Notes: generated by a model from the letters alone, not told the origin. Counted from the stretch's first letter, positions 16,187 through 25,339 are shown. The stretch: DNA of 64,000 nucleotides from Sphingomonas jinjuensis (GCF_014197105.1 NZ_JACIEV010000008.1:157432-221431); one strand, 5' to 3'. Numbers and translations: made by a program.

Positions 16187-17085
16187 CCCGTTCCGCCCCC
16201 GTCAGCTCGCTTCGCGCCTTTCTCGTCGCCTGCACGGGGATTGCGATCTTCTGCTGCATGGACGCGATCATGAAGGGGCTGGGGCTCGCGATCGGTGCCT
16301 ATTCGGCACTGTTGTGGCGTAGCGTCGCGGGCGTCGGCTTTACTGGCGCGGCGTGGGCACTCACCCGCCCGCACTGGCCGTCGGCGGCGCTGCTGCGCCT
16401 GCATCTGGGGCGCGGGGTCGTGGTGGCAGGCATGGCGAGCCTGTGGTTCTATGCCATCACCGTCGTGCCGCTGGCGGAGGCGATCGCGATCTCGTTCGTT
16501 GCGCCGCTCGCCGCGATGTTCCTCGCCGGCCTGTTTCTCGGCGAACGCGTCGGCGCGCCTGCGGTGGCCGGGGCAGTGCTCGCCCTCGCCGGGGTCGGGG
16601 TGATCATCGTTCGCAAGCTCGGCCAGCCGCATGGCCCCGACGCGGTGATCGGCATCGCCGCGGTGCTCGGCTCGGCGATACTCTATGCGGCCAATCTCGT
16701 TCTCCAGCGCCATCAGGCGCAGCGCGCCGGGCCGCAGGAGATCGCGTTCTTCCAGACGCTGACGGTGCTCGCCTGCCTCGCGCTGTTCGCGCCCTGGTCG
16801 GCGCGGATGCCGGAGCCCGGGCATTGGCCGCTGATCGTTGCGGCGGCGCTGTTCGCGACCGTATCGCTGCTGCTTCTGTCCTGGGCCTATGCCCGGGCCG
16901 AGGCGCAGGTACTGGTCCCCACCGAATACACCGGCTTCATCTGGCTTTCGATCCTCGGCTGGCTGTTCTTCGGTGAAGCGCTGAGCTGGGCGACGCTGGC
17001 GGGCGCGGTGCTGATCGTCGGCGGTTGCCTGATCGCGCTGCGTCCGGCACGCCGCCCGCCCACCCCGCAGGAGGCCATGCTGTGA
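16183..17085 (+). CDS. EamA/DMT-family transporter
   Basis: A 300-residue membrane protein with about ten helices arranged as two EamA repeats, a family of metabolite exporters (drug/metabolite transporter superfamily). I chose the TTG at 16183. It overlaps the toxin stop (TTGA) and is needed to include the first helix (LRAFLVACTGIAIFCCMDAI); the first ATG, 25 codons later, would truncate that helix. The substrate is unknown; relatives export amino acids, nucleosides or cofactors. It lies between a VapBC-like pair and an acetyltransferase in one overlapping operon. Confidence 0.85.
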   Translation: MTRSAPVSSLRAFLVACTGIAIFCCMDAIMKGLGLAIGAYSALLWRSVAGVGFTGAAWALTRPHWPSAALLRLHLGRGVVVAGMASLWFYAITVVPLAEAIAISFVAPLAAMFLAGLFLGERVGAPAVAGAVLALAGVGVIIVRKLGQPHGPDAVIGIAAVLGSAILYAANLVLQRHQAQRAGPQEIAFFQTLTVLACLALFAPWSARMPEPGHWPLIVAAALFATVSLLLLSWAYARAEAQVLVPTEYTGFIWLSILGWLFFGEALSWATLAGAVLIVGGCLIALRPARRPPTPQEAML

Positions 17086-17555
17086 CGATCCGCCCCGCCA
17101 CCCGAGACGACGTCGCGACGATCCTGCGCTTCGTGCGCGAGCTCGCAGCGTATGAGCGCGAGCCAGATGCGGTCGAGGCTACCGAAGACATGCTGGCGGC
17201 CGCATTGTTCGGCGATCGTCCGGCGGCGGAGGCGGCGATCGCCGAGATCGACGGCGAGGCGGCGGGCTTCGCGCTCTTCTTTCACAATTTCTCGACCTGG
17301 ACGGGCAAGCCCGGGCTTTACCTCGAGGACCTGTACGTCACGCCGGCCGCACGGGGCAGCGGCGTGGGGCGCGCCCTGCTCGCCTATCTTGCCCGACTGG
17401 CGATCGATCGCGACTGCGCACGGTTCGAATGGTCGGTGCTCGACTGGAACGCGCCCGCGATCGGCTTCTATCGCAAGCTCGGCGCTGTCGGGATGGAGGA
17501 ATGGACGGTCCAGCGGCTGACGGGCGACGCACTCGTCAAGCTTGCGGAAAGTTGA
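17082..17555 (+). CDS. GNAT-family N-acetyltransferase
   Basis: A 157-residue GNAT enzyme. The acetyl-CoA binding motif A is GLYLEDLYVTPAARGSGVGR, followed by the motif B region WSVLDWNAPAIGFYRKLGA. It resembles the diamine/spermidine acetyltransferase-like group by its LYLEDLYV signature, but the acceptor cannot be stated with confidence. The GTG at 17082 is preceded by AGGAGG (17069-17074) and overlaps the EamA stop (GTGA). Co-transcription with an exporter suggests acetylation of the exported molecule, which is inference. Confidence 0.87.
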   Translation: MTIRPATRDDVATILRFVRELAAYEREPDAVEATEDMLAAALFGDRPAAEAAIAEIDGEAAGFALFFHNFSTWTGKPGLYLEDLYVTPAARGSGVGRALLAYLARLAIDRDCARFEWSVLDWNAPAIGFYRKLGAVGMEEWTVQRLTGDALVKLAES

Positions 17556-17614
17556 CGCAACTCAACGGGCTGCTCGCGCATTGCAGGGTTGATCGTAATC
17601 AACAGGAGGATGCG

Positions 17615-18028
17615 ATGCGTACGATGGTTCTCGGCCTAGTGGCCGCTTCGACGATGCTCGCCGGATGCATGGGCAGTGGCTCGGACAGCGACCCACGTTA
17701 TCGCACCTACGCCAACTACGACTATGATCGTGTCGACCCGGCCTACAACGGCTATTATGCCGATCGCTACTACGTCGACAATCGCCGCTACCGCGAGCGT
17801 CGCCTGGCGGCGAACGAGCGTGTCTATCGCGGCGAGAACGGCCGTTATTATTGTCGCCGCCCCGATGGCACCACTGGCCTGATCGTCGGCGGCGCGGCCG
17901 GTGGTCTGCTCGGCAATGCCATCGCGCCGGGTGGTTCGGGCCTGCTCGGTACCCTGCTTGGTGCCGCCGGTGGCGCGCTGGCCGGTCGCGAGATCGACCG
18001 CAGCAACAGCAGCGTGCGCTGCCGCTAA
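17615..18028 (+). CDS. Glycine-zipper 2TM lipoprotein
   Basis: A 137-residue envelope protein. The signal peptide ends in the lipobox MLAGC with Cys18. A Tyr/Arg/Asp-rich middle contains YRTYANYDYDRVDPAYNGYY. The C-terminus is a glycine-zipper segment (LIVGGAAGGLLGNAIAPGG, then LLGAAGGALAGREID) as in RcnB/Rick-17kDa-like proteins. The start is supported by AGGAGG at 17604-17609 before ATG 17615. Such proteins are abundant in sphingomonads and are thought to sit in the outer membrane. The precise role is unknown. Confidence 0.85.
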   Translation: MRTMVLGLVAASTMLAGCMGSGSDSDPRYRTYANYDYDRVDPAYNGYYADRYYVDNRRYRERRLAANERVYRGENGRYYCRRPDGTTGLIVGGAAGGLLGNAIAPGGSGLLGTLLGAAGGALAGREIDRSNSSVRCR

Positions 18029-18089
18029 ACCGCGGATTGCGTAGCGGCGACGGGTGGTTACACACAGGGTCTTCGATACGGAGACCCCG

Positions 18090-20000
18090 ATGCGCCACTT
18101 GCTCGCCGCCACGTTCCTGCTCACCGCCAGCCCTGCCGCAGCTCAGGCGATCCACGGCTATGGCTCGCTGGCGATCGCGCCGAAGGGAGACCGGGTCGCC
18201 GCGGTCGAGACGAGCGGCCAGCCGCATGGCGTGATTACCGTTCGGCGCGTGGCGGATGGCAAGGTGATCGAGACGATCGATCCGTGCGCCGCGTGCGGCT
18301 ATTCCGGCTTGACCTTCGCCCCCGACGGTGGCCTCGCCTTCCTGTCGCGCGAGCCGGGCAAGCCGGGCGTCACGTTGTCGTTCGCGAAGGCCGGGCAGAC
18401 ACGCACCGTCGCCAGCATCGCCGGTATCGCGCAGACCCCACGCGTCTCGCCCGACGGCAAGCGCATCGCGCTGCTCGTCACGCTGGGCGCGACGAAGGAA
18501 TCGGGCGCGGTGCAGGCCGGCGCGCGCCAGATCGGCGAGATCGGCGAGAAGAGCGACGAGCAGAGGCTGGGGATCTTCGACCTGGCCGGCACCGTCACCG
18601 CCGATGCGGTCAAGCCGCTGTCGCCAGAGGGGCGCTACATCTACGAATATGACTGGGCACCCGATGGTCGCACGCTGGTGGCGACGACGGCGCTGGGCAA
18701 CGGCGACAACAATTGGTGGGTGGCGACGCTCGACGCGATCGATGCTGAGAGCGGCGCGGTGCGCCAGATCGCGAAGCCCGCGACCCAGCTCAACCATCCG
18801 CGCGTCTCGCCCGATGGCGCGACGGTCGCCTATATCGGCGGGCTGATGAGCGATTTCGGCGCGATCGGCGGCGACGTCTTCACCGTGCCGCTGGCGGGCG
18901 GCAGCCCGCGCAACCTGACCGCGGGCGACAAGCGCACGATCACCTCGCTCGCCTGGACGCGCGGCGGCCTGCGCACCGTGGCACTGGCCGGCGACAAGAG
19001 CGAAATCGCGCGGATGATGCAGGGCGGCCGCCAGGCGGTGACGTTCAGCCGCCCGGTGTCGACCTCGGCAGGCGACGGTCGCGCGGTCTACAGCGCCGAT
19101 GGCGAGACGGCGGCGATGGTGGTTCAGGACTTCGAGCATGCCCCGGCCATCTATGCGGGCAAGCTGGGCAAGCTGCGGGCGATCACGCATGACAACGACC
19201 GCGTCGCGCCGATCGTCGCGGCGCGCAGCATCACGTGGAAGAGTGACGGCTACGACGTCCAGGGCTGGCTACTCGCCCCCCGCGGGGCGGCGGGTGGCAA
19301 GGCGCCCATGATCGTCAACGTCCATGGTGGCCCGTCGTCGGCCTCCGTCCCCGGCTTCCTGACCGCCGGAAACTTCATCGGCGATCTGCTGAACGCGGGC
19401 TATTACGTCTTCTATCCCAACCCGCGCGGCAGCTTTGGCCAGGGCGAGGCGTTCACCGCCGCCAACAAGCGCGACTTCGGCGGCGGCGACCTGCGCGATA
19501 TCCTAGCGGGCGTCGATGCGGTGGTGAAGACGGCGCCGGTCGACAACGACCGGCTTGGCCTGATGGGCGGCAGCTATGGCGGGTTCATGGCGATGTGGAC
19601 CAACACCCAGACCAACCGGTTCAAGGGCATCATCGCCGGCGCCGGCCTGTCGAATTGGATCAGCTATTACGGCACCAACGGCATCGACCAGTGGATGCTG
19701 CCGTTCTTCGGCAAGACGATGTACGACGATCCCAAGGCGTATGAGGACGTCTCGGCGATCTATCGAATCAAGTCGGCGAAGACCCCGACCTTCATCTACG
19801 TCGGCGAGCGCGACATCGAGGTGCCGCCGACCCAGTCGATCGAATATTGGCACGCGCTGAAGGACCTGGGCGTGCCGGTCAGCCTGGTGATCTATCCCGA
19901 CGAGGGCCACGGCATCCGCGATCCCGACCATATGGCAGACCTGCGCAAGCGGAGCCTGGCCTGGTTCGACCGCTATGTGAAGGGCGGGGCGGCGCAATAG
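18090..20000 (+). CDS. S9-family prolyl oligopeptidase-like peptidase, exported
   Basis: A 636-residue serine peptidase with a signal peptide (residues 1-20, ending AAAQA), an N-terminal beta-propeller (repeated WAPDGRTL-like and VSPDG motifs) and a C-terminal alpha/beta hydrolase domain. The catalytic triad reads Ser495 in GLMGGSYGGFMA, Asp575 in VGERDIEVPP and His607 in DEGHGI. It is likely a periplasmic dipeptidyl aminopeptidase or acylaminoacyl peptidase that degrades imported oligopeptides. The ATG at 18090 starts exactly at the signal peptide. It stands alone between the lipoprotein and a repeat. Confidence 0.93.
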   Translation: MRHLLAATFLLTASPAAAQAIHGYGSLAIAPKGDRVAAVETSGQPHGVITVRRVADGKVIETIDPCAACGYSGLTFAPDGGLAFLSREPGKPGVTLSFAKAGQTRTVASIAGIAQTPRVSPDGKRIALLVTLGATKESGAVQAGARQIGEIGEKSDEQRLGIFDLAGTVTADAVKPLSPEGRYIYEYDWAPDGRTLVATTALGNGDNNWWVATLDAIDAESGAVRQIAKPATQLNHPRVSPDGATVAYIGGLMSDFGAIGGDVFTVPLAGGSPRNLTAGDKRTITSLAWTRGGLRTVALAGDKSEIARMMQGGRQAVTFSRPVSTSAGDGRAVYSADGETAAMVVQDFEHAPAIYAGKLGKLRAITHDNDRVAPIVAARSITWKSDGYDVQGWLLAPRGAAGGKAPMIVNVHGGPSSASVPGFLTAGNFIGDLLNAGYYVFYPNPRGSFGQGEAFTAANKRDFGGGDLRDILAGVDAVVKTAPVDNDRLGLMGGSYGGFMAMWTNTQTNRFKGIIAGAGLSNWISYYGTNGIDQWMLPFFGKTMYDDPKAYEDVSAIYRIKSAKTPTFIYVGERDIEVPPTQSIEYWHALKDLGVPVSLVIYPDEGHGIRDPDHMADLRKRSLAWFDRYVKGGAAQ

Positions 20001-20018
20001 CGTTCTGCCCCAAATCCG

Positions 20019-20099
20019 TCATGCCGAACTCGTTTCGGCATTTCCCTGGGGCGCGGACTGCGCGTTTAACCGGGAGATGCTGAGACAAGCTCAGCATGA
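20019..20099. repeat. Interspersed palindromic repeat (CGTCATGCCGAAC type)
   Basis: The gap between the S9 peptidase and the MBL gene holds a short element. At its left end is a hairpin (ATGCCGAACTCGTTTCGGCAT, arms ATGCCGAA/TTCGGCAT), and at its right end ATGCTGAGACAAGCTCAGCAT (arms ATGCTGAG/CTCAGCAT). This two-hairpin design is common for intergenic repeats of this lineage. It is the only copy of this type in the window. Confidence 0.6.
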
Positions 20100-20158
20100 A
20101 GTGTGGGGGTGGGCGCCGCCGCTGGTCAGCCCGTCGCCCGCTTGCTACCGCGAAGAGC

Positions 20159-21211
20159 ATGGCCACTGCCCCGATCCCGTCGCCGCTCGCCTATCCCTTC
20201 GGTGACGCCTTTCCTGCCACCGGCGCGCGGATGCGGGTGGCCGAGGGGATCGAGTGGGTGCGGATGCCGGTGCCGGGGCCGCTGCGCCATGTGAACTGCT
20301 GGCTGCTCGCCGACGAGGGCGGCGTCGCGGTGGTGGATACCGGGTTCAACACCGACGCGACGCGCGCGGCCTGGGGCCTGGCGCTGCCCGATGACAGCGC
20401 GGTGACCGGGGTCATCGGCACCCACATGCACCCCGATCACGTCGGCCTTGCCGGCTGGCTGTGCGAGCGCCACGGCTGCGGGCTGACGATGACGCGGGGC
20501 GAGTGGCTGACGCTCCGCATGCTCGTCGCCGATGCGAGCGAGGCGGTGCCCGAGGCGATGATCGCCTTATGGCACGGCGCCGGATGGAGCGAGGCGGAGA
20601 TCGAGGTGCCGCGGTCTCGCGGCTGGGCGCGGTTCCGCAGCATGGTGGCGCCGGTGCCGATGAGCTATCGCCGGATCGTCGACGGCGACCGGCTGACGGT
20701 GGGACGGACGACGTGGCGGATCGTCGTCGGGTCGGGGCACAGCCCCGAACACGCCTGCCTGCTCGACGAGGCGAACGGCGTGCTGATCGCGGGCGATCAG
20801 GTGCTGCCGCGGATCAGCCCCAACGTCTCGCTGGGCGTGACCGAGCCCGAAGCGGATCCGCTGGGCGAATGGTTCGCCTCGATCGACAAGCTGCGTGGCC
20901 TGCCCGATGGGCTGCTGGTGCTGCCGGGGCACGGCGAGCCGTTCACCGGCCTCCACGCGCGCCTCGATGCGATGGAGGCGGAGCATCGCGCGCGGCTCGA
21001 CGGCCTGGAAGCGCTGCTACGCATGGCGCCACGGCGCGCGGTCGACGCCTTCGCCACGTTGTTCAGCCGGCCAATCGGTGACGACATGCGCGGCATGGCA
21101 ACGGGTGAGGCATTGGCACATCTGCGCCGGCTGGAAGTCGAAGGCCGGGCGCAGCGTGCGATGCAGGATGGCGTGTGGTGGTGGCAGGTTTCCGGCTCAC
21201 CTCTGGGGTGA
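20159..21211 (+). CDS. Metallo-beta-lactamase fold hydrolase
   Basis: A 350-residue MBL-fold protein. The dinuclear zinc motif is GTHMHPDHVG with His89, His91, Asp93 and His94. A further His occurs in VGSGHSPEHACLL, an Asp in LIAGDQVLP, and a last His in LVLPGHGEPF. The pattern resembles glyoxalase II-like thioesterases with an extra C-terminal winged-helix-like region (residues about 290-345). The ATG at 20159 follows GAAGAG. The substrate is unknown. Its 3' end overlaps the convergent PepSY gene by 15 bp. Confidence 0.87.
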   Translation: MATAPIPSPLAYPFGDAFPATGARMRVAEGIEWVRMPVPGPLRHVNCWLLADEGGVAVVDTGFNTDATRAAWGLALPDDSAVTGVIGTHMHPDHVGLAGWLCERHGCGLTMTRGEWLTLRMLVADASEAVPEAMIALWHGAGWSEAEIEVPRSRGWARFRSMVAPVPMSYRRIVDGDRLTVGRTTWRIVVGSGHSPEHACLLDEANGVLIAGDQVLPRISPNVSLGVTEPEADPLGEWFASIDKLRGLPDGLLVLPGHGEPFTGLHARLDAMEAEHRARLDGLEALLRMAPRRAVDAFATLFSRPIGDDMRGMATGEALAHLRRLEVEGRAQRAMQDGVWWWQVSGSPLG

Positions 21212-22546
21212 CGGGCGGGCCAGGCGCAATCCCAGCCAGCGGCTCGCGGGCGGAATTCGCCTGATCACCAGTCGCTCGACCAGCAGCACCGCGATCAGGC
21301 TCGCGCCGAACAGCGGCAGTGCCAGGCCGAGGGCGATGATGGCCACCCACAGCAGCCCGACTCGCCGTCGGCCGACGGGCGGCGCGCCGAGGACGCCCTG
21401 CGGTCGGCGCCGCCACCACAGCACGATGCTGCTGACCGACAGCATGACAAGACCGATCGCGGTCAGCAGGTTCACCAGCTGGTTGACCCAGCCGAACAGC
21501 TGCCCCTCGTGCGCCGCGACACCATAGCCGACGATCCGGTCGACGAGTTTGCGCTCGCCGAAATCGCGGCGCGTCAGCACCCGGCCGGTGGCGGCGTCGA
21601 GCGTCAGGTCGGTGCGGAGCGGCCGGTCGGCGGCGTCCGACTTGGCGGTCCAGGCGCCGCCCGGCGCGGTCGGAGGCGCAATCAGGACCGGGCCCGCGAG
21701 GCGTAGCGGCCTCACCGCCGCGACGATGCGGTCGAGCGCGGCGTAGGAGCCCTGCTGGTGCGCCATCGTCATGCCGCCGTGTTCGGCATGGTCGCCCATC
21801 ATCGCCCGGGTCCCCGCATCGGCGGCGGCGCGGGTGCGCAGCTCGTCGGCGCGGCCGGTCGACCAGTCCTGGCGCGGGGCCTGCCCCTCGGCGACCGCGC
21901 GGATCGCCTTCAGGTAACTTCCCCAGCTCACCGCCCAAGGCAGGCCCGACAGCAGCAGCGCGAGCGCCGCGAACGACACCCACAGCCCCGTCACGGCATG
22001 CAGATCGCGCCAGAAGACGCGGGGCTGGCCGAGGCGCGGGTAAAGCGTGCCCGCCAACCCCCGCCCGCGCGGCCACCACAGGAACAGCCCGGTCAGGATC
22101 ATGAGGATCGTCCACGACGCCGCCAGCTCGACAAGATACGACCCCAGCGGCCCCGCCAGCAGCTCGCCATGCAGCCGGAAGACGATCCGCATCAGCCGCT
22201 GGTCCTCGGCGACCGTCTTCACCACGGTCAGCCGCTGCGGATCGACATAGACGCGCATCTCGCCCGCGCCGCGGCCCACCAGGATCTGCACCGCCTGCTC
22301 GCGCGTCGCGGGCAGCTGATAGCGGTGGAGCACCGAACCCGGCACCGCACGGACCGCGGTGGCCACCTGAGCGGACGGGGCCCCGTGCGGCGCGTCGGGT
22401 GCGGCGACATGCGCATAGGGTGCATCGATCATCGCCTCCACCTGCGGGCGGAAGAGATAGAAGGCACCGGTCAGCGACAGCCAGACGACGAAGGGCAGGC
22501 AGAACAGGCCAGCGTAAAAGTGCCAGCGGCGGATGTTCGCGTACAT
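21197..22546 (-). CDS. PepSY-domain iron/copper-uptake-type membrane protein
   Basis: A 449-residue inner-membrane PepSY-TM protein. It starts with WHFYAGLFCLPFVVWLSLTG, has large periplasmic PepSY loops, and has further helices containing RLHGELLAGPLGSYLVELAA and HAVTGLWVSFAALALLLSGL. The conserved HF(x)AG and heme-ligand-like His residues are typical. A loop near residues 248-262 is unusually Met/His-rich (MMGDHAEHGGMTMAH), which suggests metal contact. PepSY-TM proteins act as metal-chelate reductases or uptake partners of TonB receptors. It follows the TonB receptor gene by only 2 nt, so they are one operon. The start ATG 22546 is clear. Confidence 0.85.
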   Translation of the reverse strand: MYANIRRWHFYAGLFCLPFVVWLSLTGAFYLFRPQVEAMIDAPYAHVAAPDAPHGAPSAQVATAVRAVPGSVLHRYQLPATREQAVQILVGRGAGEMRVYVDPQRLTVVKTVAEDQRLMRIVFRLHGELLAGPLGSYLVELAASWTILMILTGLFLWWPRGRGLAGTLYPRLGQPRVFWRDLHAVTGLWVSFAALALLLSGLPWAVSWGSYLKAIRAVAEGQAPRQDWSTGRADELRTRAAADAGTRAMMGDHAEHGGMTMAHQQGSYAALDRIVAAVRPLRLAGPVLIAPPTAPGGAWTAKSDAADRPLRTDLTLDAATGRVLTRRDFGERKLVDRIVGYGVAAHEGQLFGWVNQLVNLLTAIGLVMLSVSSIVLWWRRRPQGVLGAPPVGRRRVGLLWVAIIALGLALPLFGASLIAVLLVERLVIRRIPPASRWLGLRLARPSPQR

Positions 22547-22548
22547 CG

Positions 22549-24858
22549 TCAGAACCTCGACTTCACGCCGGCGAATACGGTGCGGGGCTGGCCCGCATAG
22601 ACCGAGCCGGTGACGTTCGTCAGCGCGGCGCGATCGCCGCCCAGACTGTTCGCGATGATCGAGGCGGAGCCGACATAGGTCCGGTCGGTCAGGTTCTGGA
22701 CGCTCGCGAACAGGCTCATGCGCCGCCACCATCCCGGCCCCGGTGGCGGATCGTAATGGAGGTTGACGTTCACCAGCGTGTAGGCGGGAACCGACAGCAG
22801 GTTGGCGTTGTCGATCGCATAGGCGGCGCGATGCGTCAGCTCGACGAAGCCGCCGATCCCCTGCGCGCTACCCGACGGCTGGTCGTAGCCGAGGCGGACG
22901 TTGGCGAAGCTCGGCGCGACGCCGGGGATGGCGTTGCCGGCACGGTCGAACACGGCAGACCGGCCACCCGCGGTCAGCCGCTCGGCGAAGTCGGTGTAGT
23001 GGTGGTCGTTATAGCCATAGCTGAGCGCCAGCGACGTGCCCGACAGCGGTCGCCAGTTCAGCCCGGCCTCGACACCCCGATGCAGCGATCGCGGCGCGTT
23101 GGCGGTGTAGGCGAGCAGGTTGACCCCAGCCGACTGAGTGACCAGCTCGTCGCGGAACCACTCCTGATAGCCGGTCAGCTCGGCGGTCAGCGTCCGCCCG
23201 ATCGTTACCTGCGCCCCCACGTCGACCCCGGTATTGCGCTGCGGGCGCAGCGCGGTGTTGTTGCCGGGCACGCCGGCGGAGGTGACGAACAGGCTGCCTG
23301 CCTGCGGGATGCCATAGCCGGTGCCGACACGCGCATGCAGGCGGATAGCGTCGATCGCCTGCCATTGCAGCGACGCCTCGGGCGCGACGTTCCAGAAGCT
23401 GCGGTTCGCCGGGATCAGAGTGAGCGTCGCCGCGGCATTGGCGGGATAGGCATAGGCGGTCTGGCGGACGTCGATCAGCGATCGTTCCGCGCCGATCCCG
23501 GCGACCAGCATCAGTCGCCGGGTCAGCGCCAACTCCTCGCGCGCCCGCAGCCCAAGGTTGCGGACGTCGCCGAACACCGTCTGCGTCGGTGCGCCGATGC
23601 CGTTGCGGCCGGCAGGTGTCTTGTTGAAGCTGTAGCTCTGGTTGTCGAGATAGCCGTAGAACACGCCCGCAAAGCCAGTCGCCGCCATGCCCGCGACCGT
23701 GCCGCGCCACGTCACGTCGCTCGACAGCTGATAACTGTCCAGCGTGCCCTTGAACGGCGTGCTGCCGGTCGGCTGGTTGACGACGCGACTGTCGAACGTC
23801 GCCTGCGTCCGCCAGGTCAGATTATCCGCCAGATCATGTTCCCAGCGCGCGCCCGCGATCGTCCGGCGGTCGTTGCGGGCAAGGTCGCCCTCCGCCGCGG
23901 TCTGCGCGATGCGCGCGCCGCTGACGCCGTTGACGAAGACCGAGATGGTGCCGCAGTCGGGCGCAGCGGTGGCGGCGCGCTCGCACCCCTGCTGATAGGG
24001 GTTGCGCAGATATTGCGCATAGGACAGCCGCGTCGACAGGCGGAACTCGCCTTCGTTGTAGATCAGCTTGGCGGTCAGCCGGTCGCGGCTGCCGATCGCC
24101 ACCGTCGCCAGCGCGTTGATCGTGCCGGTCTGGTAGCCGGTGTGCCCGGTCGCGCCGTCGGCGCCGACCAGGCTGCCGAACAGGCTGTACTCATAGCCCG
24201 CGCCGGCATGGCCGATCGTCGCATAGACGTTGGCATAGCCGTATCCGCCGATGTCGGTGCCGACCTCGGCCCCCTGGATGTCGCGGCCGGCGCGGGTGCG
24301 GAAGTTGACCGCGCCGCCGAGCGCATAATTGCCGTAGCGTGCCGACGACGGGCCACGGACGACGTCGACGGCGCCATAGGCGTGCGGGTCGGTCAGGTCG
24401 AAGCGGGCGAGGCCGTCGGGCTGGGTGACGGGGAAATCGTCCTCGAACACCTGGATGTTGCGCGCGCCGAAGCTTTGCCGCGCGTTCGAGCCGCGGATCG
24501 ACACGCCGACGTCGCGCGGGCCGTTGCCCTGGATCACGACGACGCCGGGCGACAGCTTGACGAGATCGGCCACCGTGGTCGCGGGCGTGTTGCGCACGGC
24601 GGCGTCGGTGATCGTCGTCGTGGTCTGGCCGGTCAGCTTCGTCGTCAGCGACAGCGCGCGGGCGGTGACGACGACGTCGCCGCTGGCGGCTGCAGTCGTT
24701 GCCAGCGACGTCGGCGCCTCGATGGCCGCCAGTTCGGCGTCGATCGCCGCGCGCTGGCGCAACAGGTCGGCACGACGCGCGGCGGCGTCATGGGACTGGG
24801 CCGCCGCGGGCATGGCCGCAGCGGTGGCGAGCAGGCTCGCCAGAAGATATCTGGTCAT
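22549..24858 (-). CDS. TonB-dependent receptor, metal- or siderophore-type
   Basis: A 769-residue outer-membrane receptor. The signal peptide occupies residues 1-20, a short charged helical segment follows (AAARRADLLRQRAAIDAELA), then the plug (VVVTARAL, SPGVVVIQGNGPRDVGVSIR, VVRGPSSARYGNYALGGAVN) and a full 22-strand-type barrel ending in VFAGVKSRF. The N-terminal coiled segment is typical of receptors near copper or siderophore PepSY genes. ATG 24858 follows AAGGA. The downstream PepSY and upstream DUF2946-like genes indicate metal acquisition. The ligand is not certain. Confidence 0.92.
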   Translation of the reverse strand: MTRYLLASLLATAAAMPAAAQSHDAAARRADLLRQRAAIDAELAAIEAPTSLATTAAASGDVVVTARALSLTTKLTGQTTTTITDAAVRNTPATTVADLVKLSPGVVVIQGNGPRDVGVSIRGSNARQSFGARNIQVFEDDFPVTQPDGLARFDLTDPHAYGAVDVVRGPSSARYGNYALGGAVNFRTRAGRDIQGAEVGTDIGGYGYANVYATIGHAGAGYEYSLFGSLVGADGATGHTGYQTGTINALATVAIGSRDRLTAKLIYNEGEFRLSTRLSYAQYLRNPYQQGCERAATAAPDCGTISVFVNGVSGARIAQTAAEGDLARNDRRTIAGARWEHDLADNLTWRTQATFDSRVVNQPTGSTPFKGTLDSYQLSSDVTWRGTVAGMAATGFAGVFYGYLDNQSYSFNKTPAGRNGIGAPTQTVFGDVRNLGLRAREELALTRRLMLVAGIGAERSLIDVRQTAYAYPANAAATLTLIPANRSFWNVAPEASLQWQAIDAIRLHARVGTGYGIPQAGSLFVTSAGVPGNNTALRPQRNTGVDVGAQVTIGRTLTAELTGYQEWFRDELVTQSAGVNLLAYTANAPRSLHRGVEAGLNWRPLSGTSLALSYGYNDHHYTDFAERLTAGGRSAVFDRAGNAIPGVAPSFANVRLGYDQPSGSAQGIGGFVELTHRAAYAIDNANLLSVPAYTLVNVNLHYDPPPGPGWWRRMSLFASVQNLTDRTYVGSASIIANSLGGDRAALTNVTGSVYAGQPRTVFAGVKSRF

Positions 24859-24918
24859 GATGAGTCCTTGCCGGCCCGCCGTGCGGCGGCCGGTCGCGTG
24901 TCGTCTGAGGGCGAAGGA

Positions 24919-25308
24919 TCAGACGAGCGCGGGCGGTGCTCTCAACGGCGGGCGCAGGCGCGCAGGCGAGCGCGGTGCCGCGATGACGACCAGCAGCAGC
25001 GCGAGAATCGCGATATAGGCCAGCGCCTCGGCAAGCAGCAGCGGATTGACGCCACCCAGTACCGGCAGCGCGAGATCGGCGAAGGCGCAGGGGCTTTGCG
25101 TCTGCGGCGCCGGCATGTGGTGGCCGCGGTGATGCATCGGCTTGGCGACGACCGGGCCATAGCCCGAGCATTGCGCCAACGTGACGCGCCCCTGCTCGAC
25201 CACCGGCATGAAACCCGCCGGCACCAGCACGCGCAGCAACAGCGTCGCGGCGAGAATCATCGCGGCGAGCGAGGGATGCTGTCGGGCGAAGGCGCCTAGC
25301 CGGGTCAC
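24919..25308 (-). CDS. DUF2946-like small membrane protein
   Basis: A 129-residue protein with an N-terminal membrane segment (MILAATLLLRVLVPAGFMPV), a periplasmic-looking loop with two cysteines (Cys47, Cys74) and a histidine/methionine cluster (MHHRGHHMP, residues 58-66), and a second hydrophobic segment. This matches DUF2946-type proteins found next to metal-related TonB receptors. The start is GTG at 25308. The Cys/His/Met loop suggests copper or another soft metal. It lies 60 bp upstream of the TonB receptor gene on the same strand. Confidence 0.7.
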   Translation of the reverse strand: MTRLGAFARQHPSLAAMILAATLLLRVLVPAGFMPVVEQGRVTLAQCSGYGPVVAKPMHHRGHHMPAPQTQSPCAFADLALPVLGGVNPLLLAEALAYIAILALLLVVIAAPRSPARLRPPLRAPPALV

Positions 25309-25339
25309 GGTTGCGCGGTAGAGCGGGCGAGGCGCGGTG

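Noticed and set aside
22399..25299. 966-residue plus-strand open frame opposite the PepSY and TonB receptor genes
   Set aside because: It is Arg/Ala/Asp-rich with no recognisable family, and lies fully antisense to two well-supported genes. GC-rich codon bias produces such frames.
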